A stretch of DNA of 64,000 bases from Misgurnus anguillicaudatus (lineage: Eukaryota; Chordata; Actinopteri; Cypriniformes; Cobitidae): NCBI RefSeq assembly GCF_027580225.2, contig NC_073341.2, forward strand, positions 11,938,001 through 12,002,000, given 5' to 3'. Of the stretch, positions 37,681 through 48,615 are shown piece by piece. Each line of letters starts with the position of its first letter. The stretch's first letter is position 1. The position numbers and the translations under genes are program-made. The notes beneath the pieces were generated by a model. It was not told the origin of the DNA. It worked only from the letters and a program-made list of their open reading frames with translations, and searched no databases.

Positions 37681-37971
37681 GATGCGTGAGTTGATCCAAA
37701 ATGAGCAGTTGTCTGTGGTCACCCGCGGTTACCCAATGTTACGAGTCATCGAAAAATATTTTTTATGATATTCCGGTTGCGGTCGGTCCGGTTGTTTGAA
37801 ATAAAGATGCCAATTAACTATTTTAAACAATTACTACTATTAAAAAAAATGCGGGCCAGGAAGCGGGTCGGGTACAATATCTTTTTTTTTTTGCGGTCCG
37901 AGTTGCGGGCAGGTTAGTTGAAAACGTCGGTCGAATGTGGGTTGTTTATACATTGACCCGCGCATCACTGG
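37680..37971. repeat. hAT-like MITE, GTGATGCG ends
   Basis: GGTGATGCGTGAGTTGATC on the left and the inverse-like TTGACCCGCGCATCACT on the right. No clean target duplication was seen. It contains the AATAAA at 37799. Confidence 0.5.
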
Positions 37972-38146
37972 TGGCAACCGTCTGCAGGTGCGTAATTTTG
38001 CTTTGGATGCATACAAAAAAACTAACTTGTGCGACAACACCACCTGTGACACACAGACAGAAAGTAATGTATTTTTGTAACACTGTGCAAGGTAAAAATG
38101 ATTAATCCTTTTTTGTTTAACTTTATCAGTAACATTTGATACTTAA

Positions 38147-38424
38147 AGGAACAGTATGTAAGACATTTTTATCAATTAATCATAAAATGGCCCTGATATG
38201 TCACTAGACATTAAGAAATCATTTTCATTTCAAATACTTATATCATTGACAACAGTGGTCTGGCCAGGATATAGTCATTTAAAAAATGGAGTTGCAGCCC
38301 TCAATTGATGTTTATGTTGTCATTTTGTGTATTGGCCACCAGTTGTTTGATTGCAGTACCAGTTTTAGCCACAACTTTTGTGATTGCAATACCAGTTTTG
38401 GCCACAATCCTACATACTGTTCCT
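38147..38424. mobile_element. TTAA-type MITE (278 bp), inverted twin of 14534-14811
   Basis: AGGAACAGTATGTAAG and CCTACATACTGTTCCT ends, TTAA at 38143-38146 and 38425-38428. The interior matches the 14534 copy in reverse orientation and the length is identical. Confidence 0.9.
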
Positions 38425-38437
38425 TTAACAAAGGGGA

Positions 38438-38655
38438 GGTTTCCCGGACAGGGATTAGACTAGTCCTAGACTAAAATAAATGTAAGAGCTGTCCAAACTG
38501 AAAACAACTTGCACTGACATATCTTTAAATACATCAGTGACCTTTGTTTTGCCTCAAAATGCAATGATATGTTTTTAGTAAGGCATGTCTTTTTTTTAAA
38601 CTAGTTATATTTCCTAATTAAACTAAGGTCTAGTCTAATCCCTGTCTGGGAAACC
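38438..38655. mobile_element. MITE with GGTTTCCC ends (218 bp)
   Basis: GGTTTCCCGGACAGGGATTA at the left and the inverse TAATCCCTGTCTGGGAAACC at the right. It lies 10 bp after the previous MITE. Confidence 0.8.
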
Positions 38656-38870
38656 ACGCCAAGACGTTTAAGAGTTCTGCATTACAGTTAGTGGTATAAA
38701 TAATACATATAATAGGTAAAATTAAAAAAATGTATAAAAGGTAAAAATAGGGGTAAAAATTTGGCCCGCATCATATTTACATTTTTAAAATCTTGCCCTC
38801 GAAGTAGACTAGTTGAAGACCCCTGCTTTACATACTTACGCTTGGAGGATAGTACGTGAGCGAATGCACA

Positions 38871-39121
38871 CACTGTAAAAAAATACTTTGCTGCTTTGGA
38901 ATTTTTTGTTGAATCGACTTGGATTTGCAAGTCATTTTAACTTACTATTATTTATCTTGACTAGAGATGAGTTGTTATAACTACAGGTGAGTTGTTATAA
39001 CTTATAAATTTAAGTTGACTTTTCTCAACTTAGTTGTGACAATTCATCTTTGTTGACATGACTTGTAAATCTGAGTTGATTTAACAAAATTTTTTAAGGC
39101 AGCACAGTTTTTTTTACAGTG
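38871..39121. mobile_element. MITE with CACTGTAAAAAA ends (251 bp)
   Basis: CACTGTAAAAAAAT and TTTTTTTTACAGTG ends. The interior has AAGTTGA/TCAACTT motifs and differs from the 9324 family. A half copy may lie at about 41290-41447. Confidence 0.7.
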
Positions 39122-39464
39122 CAGGGAGCATAGTTTATTTGACTCATACACGTACAGAGATGTTCGACGCAGTACTACATACTCCTGTACACGCATGCGC
39201 GACACAAAGTATGCGCTGCTAGAAAAACCTGGCTACTCTGTACTATGCGTGTACTATTCTGATGACAAAATTTGCATCACGTGCACAGAAACGGATTGCA
39301 GCGTTAATTCATATAATAGCACAGTTTCTTTTTGCCTATATTTGACAAAGCTATTAAAGTCAATTCTATTCTTCTAAATTACATTTTAAGATAACATTCT
39401 GGATTTGCAATTTCGCTTAAACAAAAACAATTTGCATGCTGTAAATAGTATTGTAATATATGTG

Positions 39465-40732
39465 AAGAGTTTGGTTCCAAAACGCAATAAATCCATTTTG
39501 ACAAATTTCGGTAAAAACGTGTTTTCAAGTGACAAGATGAAAACCACTATTTTCTGTTACAGCGCAATGCTAGCGGTGGGCTTGGTGGGCAACACTTTTT
39601 TGGTTTTGGTTATCACATGACAGAAAGAGATGCGTAACGTGACCAACATCTTCACCGTGAACCTCTCGTGCTCTGATATCCTGGTTTGCCTCGTGTGTTT
39701 ACCGGTCACCATTATCTACAAGCTGATGGATCGATGGATTTTGGGCGAAACTTTGTGCAAGGTGACGCCGTTCGTCCAGTGTACGTCTGTGACAGTTTCG
39801 ATCCTCTCGATGGTTCTCATCGCCCTGGAGAGACATCACCACACAGCATCTTTAGGTTATAAAAACATGAAAAAAATCTAATCCATAACTTGATTTTCAA
39901 AGATTTATTATAAAAACTAATTATTTTCTCCACAAAATGCAATAAATCCATGACGGTTTTTGTTTCAAAATGCTAGAAATCTATTAATTCAATGTATAAA
40001 TGTGCATTCATGTTTGCCATTTTATATTCATTTAGTTGAACAGTTGTACACACTGATTAAAGAAATAAACATTAATGGCATTAATCAAAACACTTAGTTT
40101 GTCATATTAATAAAGCTGTCATTGCTGCGGTTATACTTGACGTCGTCACTTAACATTTTTCACAGCGATCAGCTCAAATGTTTTGGTCCTGCTCGATTTT
40201 CGTTGACTTTGAGTAAAATAATGTAAAGTTTTTCATAAGATCCCTGGGGTCAATGTGTTAGTATGAGAAGCTTGTTGCTCTCGGGAGAACAACCGGCTCC
40301 TGAGTGCCTCTCGTGTAAATTATTAGATGTTGATGGTTAACATTTCTTTCCCGTCACAGAAAACCATCACAGGTTTATCAATGCAATTAAAGTATTATTT
40401 TGCTTTTATTTGTTTGTTGATCACGAAGTACAAAGTAGATGAGGAAAACTAGACTCCATGTACTCTGCGCGCTGCAATTGTTTGTTTACATTGCGTGGAA
40501 TGGTGCGCTGTAATTTGTGGAGCGGATTTATTGCATTCTGTAGAAAAGGAGGAGTGGCGTTTATCGCATTTTGGAAAAAAGGGAGAAAAGATGACAGAAT
40601 AACACGGCGGATATTGGATTTTGCGTAAAATTAAGAATTTACTTTTAAATACTGACCTGAAACAATACTGATTTTGGCAGTAACTCATTTTTTTCAAAAA
40701 TGGCGTTTATCGCGTTTCGGAACCAAACTCTT
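39465..40732. mobile_element. TIR element carrying a receptor-gene fragment
   Basis: The left end AAGAGTTTGGTTCC and the right end GGAACCAAACTCTT are perfect inverse copies, followed by related AAAACGCAATAAATCC and GCGTTTATCGCGTTT blocks. Between them, at 39558-39838, is a piece of the upstream receptor gene. The rest of the interior is non-coding. I saw no certain target duplication, so the superfamily is open. The right boundary abuts the TTAA MITE at 40742. Confidence 0.7.
39558..39838 (+). pseudogene. Truncated copy of the NPY receptor gene (TM1-TM3)
   Basis: It aligns without gaps to 35946-36226 of the receptor gene at a constant offset of 3612 bp. I count 8 differences in 281 bp. Coding effects are C49F, R56 to stop, I68T and T90K, with the rest silent. 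It covers from late TM1 to the ERH motif at the end of TM3. Sequence on either side does not match the gene, and it lies within the inverted ends of a repeat. It has no start codon context or C-terminal part, so it is not a functional receptor. Confidence 0.95.
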
Positions 40733-40741
40733 AAAACTTAA

Positions 40742-41109
40742 AGGTGCAGTGTGTAGACTTTAGCGGCATCTAGTGGTGAGATTGCGAATTGCAACCAACG
40801 GCTCAGTCCCCCGCTCACCCCTCCCTGTCGAAACACATAGAGAAGCTACAGTAGCCGCCCCAGGACAAACATCTCATCGTTTAAGACACAGTCGTGACAC
40901 GCTCTACAGAGCAGTTGTTCGTTAAGCGCTACTGTAAAAACATAATGACACGAAATTGAGATTTCTATGTAAGAGGCTAAAAAGGCTCATTCTGAGGTAA
41001 TAAAAACATAATTCATTTTGTAAGGTCTTTATACACCACTGATAATATAGTTATGTAGATTATATTGTATTCTGTCAAGAGATCCTCATAAAAGTTACAC
41101 ATTGCACCT
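40742..41109. mobile_element. TTAA-type MITE (368 bp), AGGTGCAGTGTGTA family
   Basis: AGGTGCAGTGTGTAGACTTT and the inverse-like TTGCACCT ends, with TTAA at 40738-40741 and 41110-41113. A second copy lies inverted at 42555-42900. Confidence 0.85.
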
Positions 41110-42089
41110 TTAAGGTTATGATTCATAAATATTCACTGTTTTAGCACTAAAGTACTAGATATGAATAAATTGGCACTTTTAGATGAATGTTACATGGATC
41201 ATTTATACATATGAATGCTTTTCTTACTATATATTTTTAGTCCTTTGCTATTGAAGTACAACTGTATATCAGTTAAAATGTGTACAACACTGTATAAAAG
41301 CATTGATGTTAAATCAACATATATTTTTATGTTTCTTGAACCTAACAAATTAAGTTAAACAATTGAACTTGTTATTATAACTTATGCCAACTGATCACAA
41401 GTCAAAACTTAAAATAGTAGGTTTAATTGACTTAATTTTTTACAGTGAATTCAGTGCCAAAACAACAATGTTTTTTCCATGGTACTGTCACAAAAACTTC
41501 CTACCTTTGCAGTTGTTCCCAAAATTCACACTTTCGGCATAGACTGTTGGGTATAGCAGTTGGGATGGGTTCACCATGCTTTAAGAAATGTATTGTATGT
41601 ATAACAAGACGTGTTTAAGCATTCCTAAAGCATGCTGGAGTTTCTTAAGAGGCACTAACATCTGACCATAAAAACACTGGAAAAACTCAACATATACAAA
41701 GATATACTGTATTGGATTTTGCAGTATATTTTAAAGCTTCAACTCTTATCAGTAGTTTTTCTTCGTCTCTATCTCTGCCCCCCCTCTCTCTTTCTCCATG
41801 TGTTCTTCTAGTCTATGCTTTTATACATCATTTTCAACTGGAAAGCCAGCTATGTTGAAATGTGGGTCTGTATTTCAAAAGTATCAGCTTTGAAATTGCT
41901 TTGAAGTATTTATATGAATCAGTGAAATTGCTTTGAAGACTCTATACGAATCAATATACTTTCTTTTTCCTTTTATTTCTGAGATATTTTCTTGGCCAGA
42001 ACATGTGTGTCGGAGGTCAGCTAGCTTTTTGGCATTTTACGGTTTCTGTTAAAATATGTTATAATATATTTCTGTTGAAAAGAGTAAAG

Positions 42090-42405
42090 TCTTTATTTGT
42101 GACCACAAAACCTTACGTAGCACTTGTATGCCTAAAATCATTAGGATATTATGGAAAGATCATCATTTATACATTTCCAATCTTAAATATATCAAAACTT
42201 TATTGGATGCCATTACTAAGGATTTCATTTGGACAACTTTTTTGGACAACCTCAGATTCCAGATTTTCAAACAGTTGTATCTCGGCCAAATATTGTCCTA
42301 TAACAAACCATACATCAATGGAAAGCTCAATTTATTCAACTTTTAGATGTATAAGTATTAATTTCCCTTTATGACTGGTTTTGTGGGACAGGGCCACATA
42401 TTTTA
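42090..42405. mobile_element. MITE with TGTGRCC ends
   Basis: TGTGACCACAAAACC on the left and GGTTTTGTGGGACAGGGCCACA on the right are inverse. The interior includes CTCGGCCAAATATTGTCCTA and AACAAACCATACATCAATGG, which I recognise from a very abundant zebrafish-type MITE. Two overlapping open frames of 123 and 72 codons inside it are not genes. Confidence 0.75.
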
Positions 42406-42554
42406 ACACAACATGTGTCATTGACATGCGCAGCAGACATGAATGTATCGTAGTCTTTGCTCACAGAAATTAAATGTGTCATGTAGTTCAGAAATATGAG
42501 CTTGTAAAAACTCTGTTAAGCAGAAAATGTCAATAACAAATATACGTTCATTAA

Positions 42555-42900
42555 AGGTGCAGTGTGTACATTTTAGAAAGATCTTTTGACAGCAATATAA
42601 TATAGATGTGTTTATATATTGTCATTGGTGTATAAAGACTATACAAAATGAATAGTTTTTTTTTACCTTAGAATGAGCCGTTTTTATCTACATACACTGC
42701 GGGTCCCCTAACATGGAGGCCGCCATGTTGCTTCCACCATGTTTTTACAGTAACCCTAAACGGGAAAACTGCTCTACAGAGCGTAACGATGACATGTTTG
42801 TCCTATGACAGCTACCGTAGCTTCTCTTTGTGGTTCAAAAGGGAGGGGTGCAATTCGCAACCTCACCACTAGATGAGGTTAAAATCTACACACTGCACCT
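42555..42900. mobile_element. TTAA-type MITE (346 bp), inverted relative of 40742-41109
   Basis: AGGTGCAGTGTGTACATTTT and AAATCTACACACTGCACCT ends with TTAA on both sides (42551-42554, 42901-42904). The CACCACTAGAT block is on the right here and on the left in the other copy. Confidence 0.9.
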
Positions 42901-42904
42901 TTAA

Positions 42905-44964
42905 AAATGCCATATTTTAGGAAGAGTGTAGATACCCATCCAACATCCAGTGAGTTTCACTAGTTACTGTCAGCAGAGGTGAAATAATTTGTATAAATAT
43001 TTGTACATTACCCATGCCATTTGAGTATTTAGTAATAATGTACATATGAAAATGACCAAAGTTTATATTAAACATATATTGATGTTTTTTTCTTGAATGT
43101 ATATTAAAATGATTTTAACCTCTCCATGCCTTGTATTTTTTTTGTGTCTCAGATCACATCTTAGACTACTTGGTATGAGTCATATTTACAAACATTGTTT
43201 AGCAATTAGGAGTAATTATCGAATAAAATCATTGTATGACAACTTCCTACAGCAGACAGTTGGACCAAATGAGTATGCAATAGATTCAGTCAGATTACAT
43301 TAGGAAATAAAAATATCAATCAAAACATACTTGGAAAAAGTCTCATATATTTTATGGTAGTGAATCAACCTGAATAAATTAAGTTGCACCAATTAAAATA
43401 AGTTTTAAATGTCAGTTTATACAGTATATTCATTTCAAGCTACTGAGCAAATTTCCAAAATAATTGGGATAAATAACAGAACAACTGTGCATTTAAAAAA
43501 TTGAATGTAAAACAAAATAAATCCTTAATGAAACATCTCAACATGTTTTAATGAATACAGGCCTAACTTATAGATAAATGATCATGCATATTTCCTCCTC
43601 TATGAGTTATTATATTTCAATACTAGACTTTAACTAAAACCTTTATTAACACACATACCCTCCCTGTCAGGATTTAACAAGCCTTGCCACAGCAGTTCAA
43701 TTTCACATTTAATGAGTGTGAGGGAAACCTTCGAAGATTTAGACAAATAATCTGACAGCGTTCGTGTAATAACCGAGAAGGAGACTTGACTGTACAACAC
43801 GAGCTGATTTAATAAGCCTCTCTCATTTTAATTTTCTCCCTTACCATCCACCAGCTCATACCTATAATAAGATCTGTTTTCCCACCTTTTTCTGTGTTTT
43901 TACCCTCACACCCCCCTTTCTTATGCTTCGCTTTTTTGCAGTGGGATTCAATTTTCACCTTTCTTCATGATTAAACCTCATGTCTTATTCATAGGTTGCC
44001 CAATCTGCCTGGGTCTCTATATGAAGTACTGTATAAAGCAGCATCACTGTGGATAAGGGACTCAATCCATATACATTTATATCTCAATTTGTTAAATATA
44101 GCAAAATTTCAAATATAAGAGCTTTGTATTCTTTTATGTAAATGTTGTTGTTGTTGTTTTTACTTTGTTGTGAGGAAATAAGCACTATTGGGACTCGCAT
44201 TTTACTACCCCAGATCTTCAGATCACACATGACGATTCAGTCCAAGGCCCATCTAACAGCAGTCATTTGTGTATCTAAATGTAATAACAATATGATGCAC
44301 AATTGAACTAAACACTAAATGGGTTTACTGAAATGTTCTGCAATAGAAAATGTTATTATAGCTGAGAGGCAGCTCTCCAAACTAAAGCAATTATACTGAA
44401 TAGCAATCGAAGCACAGCATAAAACATACAAATAAAGTAATTTGATTTTAGAAAGGGAGAGAGAGAGCTGACTTGGATCCTGCATCTGTGTTGTGAAATC
44501 TGTATGAGCATGCAACTTGCCAAGATTTACAAATGAAGCATGGACATTATTGACTAACCAGCAAACAAGTACACGGCTATTGTTTCTGTAAAACGTTTCT
44601 AAGTACTGCCATGGGCTAAATGTCAACTTTATTATGAAAAGTCATTTTTAACCATACTGAAATGTCCGATGTCAATACTTGGTGGTAATAACTCATGTAA
44701 CCCAGTTTTTTCTCCGAGTCATTTTTTAAGTGTGAAAGTGTACATTTTTTAATTGTTACATCCATAACAGAATTGTAGCGTCCTTAACGTCCTCATAAAT
44801 GCGCACACAAAAATAAAATACATATTATTTGTTCCCTGAAGAGCCATAATTTCTTTATTTGTTGGGTATTATTGCATAATGCATAACAAGGGAGAATCAA
44901 AACATGAGAAAAATAGTTTTCAGATGTCATGCTCGTTATTTAAATCAATAATCTGACACATATT
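42905..44964. other. No gene seen
   Basis: A+T-rich. No supported exon or bounded repeat. Confidence 0.4.
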
Positions 44965-46741
44965 GGGCCCTATTTTAAGGATCTATGGTTGGGGCGTGCT
45001 CACATTTAACTTAACATTTCTAGTTCAGTAAACTTAATTTTAAGTTGATTTAACCTGAAATAATTTGTAATATCATGTGCTCTGTCCAACATCTCCACGT
45101 AATTGAGGTCAAAGATTTTTTATTTTTTATTCATTTATATTACTTTTATTGTTATAAACGGTATTATAACACAAAATTCTTGAATTTGATTCTTCACAGA
45201 AACACACACAAAACTGCGTTTTTGACATAAATTGTCAGTACTTATAGATAGAACTACAATAATATGTGCTGAACAGGGTTCATGTAAGTAAACACTGATC
45301 ACCAAAACAACATTAATAATATAAGAGCTTTAACCTCTATGACATTTTATTAACAAATATGTGACGTTTTATCAGTTTTTATTCCGTGGAAAAGCATAAA
45401 AGATAAACATTTTCAGGCACAAAGGATTATGGGTATTCCTTACACATGTACTGATCATTTTAAGTTCATTTTACTTGAATGTTTAAATATAATGCATTTT
45501 ATATGCTTAATAATTAAATTTACTACGTTTTTTTAAAGGGATGCTCCACTTTTTTGATAATATGCTCATTTTTCAGCTCCCCTATGAGTTAAACATTTGA
45601 TTTTTTACCGTTTTGGAATCCATCCTTGCGATCTCCAGGCCACTTTTAACATAGCTTAGCATAATAAATTGAATCTGATTAGACCATTAGCATCACGCTA
45701 AAAATAACCAGTTTTGATATTTTTCCTATTTAAAACTTGACTCTTCGTGTACTAAGACCAACAGAAAATTGAAAGTTGTGATTTTCTAAGCCAGTCGCGT
45801 AGCTATGGGTGGGCCTGGGTCCACCCACCTGTCAGCTAGGCCCACCCACCTGCCTATCCAGTAAAGCCTATAAGTTATCCTAAAGAGTAAATTATGTTGC
45901 ATTTATCACTATACTTGACCTATAAAATAAATCTTTTTTTTAACTCTTGTTTGCTATTATAATAAGGAATAAGTTAATTTTGTAAATAGTAGTGCAATAA
46001 ATAGCGCATTTCGAACAGCCTCCTGGCCCCTCCTACACCCCACATCATAATTAACACCCGGTTTAAGGCTGACACGAAAGGAATAATGAAAGCTGCGCTG
46101 CTTCATTGTCTTAGAATGAAGGTCACGAAGAGCTTCGGTGAGAAGACTTTATTACAGCTTGATGGTGCACCCTTTAACATTACCGTTGAGGTTTCTGAAC
46201 CTGAGGTGTTGGTTCAGCAGCTAAAAAAAGAAAAGTCTTTGCAGATAAAATTTGCGCCCATGAGCCTTCTGGTCTGAAAACGAGATGTGTTCTGGCGCAT
46301 TGTTGGTGCTTTGCTATTTTGATAGACTAGCCTACGCCACTGACCAACTAAAACCTGCCAATGGAGAAATATTGCTTTTGTTATTTAATGAGCGCATATG
46401 CACCTATAAACGGCAACCCGCATTTGCGCCTATAAACGGCAACGTGCATTTGCTTATCACATGGATGCGCAGCAGCACACAAACGTTTAAAATATGAAAA
46501 ATCAAAGGATTAAAATGTTAAAATGTTTTAAGATTATTATTGAGTGTCTTGGACATAAATGAGGACTGATTATGAGACGTTAGAAGGCGTAAAAACCTGC
46601 TTCACCTGCAGCCTGATGGTAAGTAATTAAATGTTTTGCTTTAAACAAATGCAAATATTGCATTTATTTAGAATTTTTTAATGCCACCCCAAAAGATTTA
46701 TTATATATGATGACTTTGTACCTGTGGATATGATGAGATGA

Positions 46742-47178
46742 TGTCACGGTAGGATAAGTCCATCGTGACTTTCTGTGTTGTGTTTGTCTGTATGACTGAA
46801 GTGTGTGTGTGTGCGTGTCTGATCGCTAATGATCTGAGTGAGTGCAGGTGTGCATGATTGCTTTGCTCCAGCTGGTGGTAGTTACCCAAACGGCATATAT
46901 ACTCACTCATTCTCTCTTCCCACTGCCAGATGATTATGCTTCGTGTCGTACCTGTGTTAATTGTGTCGTGTGTTCCTGTGGTCTCGTCTTCGCTTGGAGT
47001 TCTGCCAGTCTGTGTATCCGGTTTCATCCGTCATCCTGACTTCACTCACGAGCACTTGGATTCGTCACCGCAGCCTTTGTCTGTCCAACTTACCACCATA
47101 TCATCTGTGTCATCTGTTTAATAAACCTGTTTCATTTATCTTGCATTTGCTTCCTGATTTTTCAAACCAGTCATCACA
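46742..47178 (+). repeat. 5' LTR (437 bp)
   Basis: Starts TGTCACGG and ends CATCACA. TATATA is at 46896-46901, and the inferred RNA start is near 46925, 29 bp downstream. AATAAA is at 47120-47125. It differs from the 3' LTR at two positions that I can see (in GTTAATTGTG and CTGTTTCATT). Confidence 0.95.
46896..46935 (+). promoter_or_regulatory. LTR core promoter and RNA 5' end
   Basis: TATATA at 46896 and, 29 bp on, GCCAGATGATT (46925-46935). That 11-mer is the exact complement of the primer-binding site, which suggests that it forms the RNA 5' end. The start site itself is inferred. Confidence 0.7.
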
Positions 47179-47179
47179 G

Positions 47180-47190
47180 AATCATCTGGC
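47180..47190 (+). promoter_or_regulatory. Self-priming primer-binding site
   Basis: AATCATCTGGC, one base after the 5' LTR, is the perfect reverse complement of GCCAGATGATT at 46925-46935. In Tf1 an 11-nt stretch at the mRNA 5' end anneals to the PBS and primes reverse transcription instead of a tRNA. The match in length, position and sequence here points to the same mechanism. Confidence 0.8.
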
Positions 47191-47194
47191 CAAC

Positions 47195-48157
47195 ATGGAA
47201 GCAGCAGGTAAAGGATCCCCGGCTCGGTTTGAAGAGTTTATCTCCGCTGCCATACATCGCTTCACCACCCAGGACAGTCGGATTGAGGAACTGAGCCGGG
47301 GAATGAAGGATATGACAGACAAAGTGTCCGAGCTCACCCAGGCGATCCAACAGCTGACGCTACCCACTGCGCCACCCGCACCGTCTGTTCCTCCTACACC
47401 ACCCGCGAGCGCGTCCCGTCAGGAACCTAGACTTTCTACGCCTGAGAAATACGCAGGTGATCCAGAATGTTGTAGACCATTTCTATCTCAATGCTCTCTC
47501 CATTTCTTTCTCCAGCCACAGACTTACATCACGGAGGAGAGTAAAGTGGGATTTGTGTTATCCCTCCTGACGGGAAAGGCGGCGCGTTGGGGAACAGCGG
47601 TGTGGGAGAATCACGACCCGTGTACCCTGAGTTTCGAGGCGCTGTCAGCTATGATGAGGAAGGTGTTCGATCGATCTGCAGTTGGTAGAGATGCGGCAAG
47701 GAAGTTGGCCGATCTGCGTCAGGGTACACGGTCCGTGTCGGACTACGCCATTGATTTTCGCACACTAGCGGCGGACACGAATTGGAACGAGGAAGCGCAG
47801 TGGGATATTTTCCTGCATGGGTTAACCGGCCGCATCCAGCGCGAACTTCAACATGGGGAGATTCCCGCTTCTCTCAATGGACTCATTGACGCGGCGATCC
47901 GAGCGGACATCCGTCTGAGGAGTATTCCCGCTTATGACGATGATGGTTGTTCTCAAGCGTTTTCTGAGGGAAGACCGTCGTCGAGGGAGAATGCGGCCGG
48001 TTCCTCCATGTCCGATCCTGAGCCCATGCAGGTGGGTCGAGCTCGGCTTTCCCGGGAGGAGAGGATTCGCCGTCGATCATTGGGGCTTTGCTTGTACTGC
48101 GGAGAGGCCGGGCACCTCCTCCATCGGTGTCCGGTAAAAGGCAACGTCCGGGAGTAG
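47195..48157 (+). CDS. Gag protein of the LTR element
   Basis: A 320-residue structural protein. The ATG at 47195 lies 17 bp after the LTR; ATGs further upstream in the same frame are inside the LTR and upstream of or near the RNA start, so they are not favoured. A predicted coiled coil lies at about residues 20-53, followed by a proline-rich linker (about 55-75), then a capsid-like region, then a CCHC zinc knuckle CLYCGEAGHLLHRC with C299, C302, H307 and C312. The frame is intact. The pol frame is -1 relative to gag and overlaps its 3' end. No classic slippery heptamer is evident; GTAAAAGGC at 48134-48142 is the only A-rich candidate. Confidence 0.9.
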   Translation: MEAAGKGSPARFEEFISAAIHRFTTQDSRIEELSRGMKDMTDKVSELTQAIQQLTLPTAPPAPSVPPTPPASASRQEPRLSTPEKYAGDPECCRPFLSQCSLHFFLQPQTYITEESKVGFVLSLLTGKAARWGTAVWENHDPCTLSFEALSAMMRKVFDRSAVGRDAARKLADLRQGTRSVSDYAIDFRTLAADTNWNEEAQWDIFLHGLTGRIQRELQHGEIPASLNGLIDAAIRADIRLRSIPAYDDDGCSQAFSEGRPSSRENAAGSSMSDPEPMQVGRARLSREERIRRRSLGLCLYCGEAGHLLHRCPVKGNVRE

Positions 48158-48540
48158 TGCTGGGGTTACTTTCGGGCGGAATCTCTTCAGCAAAGACCCC
48201 TTTAACATCTACCCTCCTCCCGGCGAAGCTGCGGTGGCGCAACACACATCTCACCTGTGACGCACTACTGGACTCGGGAGCCGAGGGGAATTTAATCGAT
48301 CACCACTTTGCACGTAAGCTCCAGGTTCCGTTGACAGCTCTCTCCAAACCCATTTCACCCTTCGCACTCAATGGTAGCGAATTATCTGTCATCACTCACA
48401 TCACGGACCCGGTCACCATCTGTATTTCTGGCAATCATTCTGAAACTTTGCAGTTTTATGTCACTATTTCCCCTCTGGCTCCCATTGTACTTGGACATCC
48501 TTGGCTGCTTAAACACAACCCATCCGTCAACTGGAGATAA
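48088..48540 (+). pseudogene. Pol N-terminal part: aspartic protease, ended by in-frame stop
   Basis: This frame is -1 to gag and overlaps it from 48088 to 48157. The protease is recognised by LLDSGAEGNLID (active-site D-S-G) and the distal VLGHPWLLKHNP. It would normally be made as a Gag-Pol fusion by frameshifting, so the first ATG is not a real start. A TAA at 48538-48540 interrupts the frame, which then continues without another stop for over 950 codons. The break separates protease from RT. Confidence 0.85.
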
Positions 48541-48615
48541 GGAACTATCACCGGTTGGAGTGAAGCTTGTCATAAGTCTTGTCTTGTCTCTGCTTGTGTA
48601 TCTGTCTCTGCGTCT

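Noticed and set aside
42003..42374. 123-codon plus-strand ORF
   Set aside because: It lies almost wholly in an abundant MITE with inverted ends.
46701..47027. Antisense ORFs in both LTRs (also 51460-51774)
   Set aside because: They are identical because the LTRs are identical. No known domain and no promoter on that strand was seen.
46961..47194. N-terminal extension of gag from ATGs in the LTR
   Set aside because: The extension is LTR sequence repeated at 51717 and has no gag-like features. The ATG at 47195 after the primer site fits the family.
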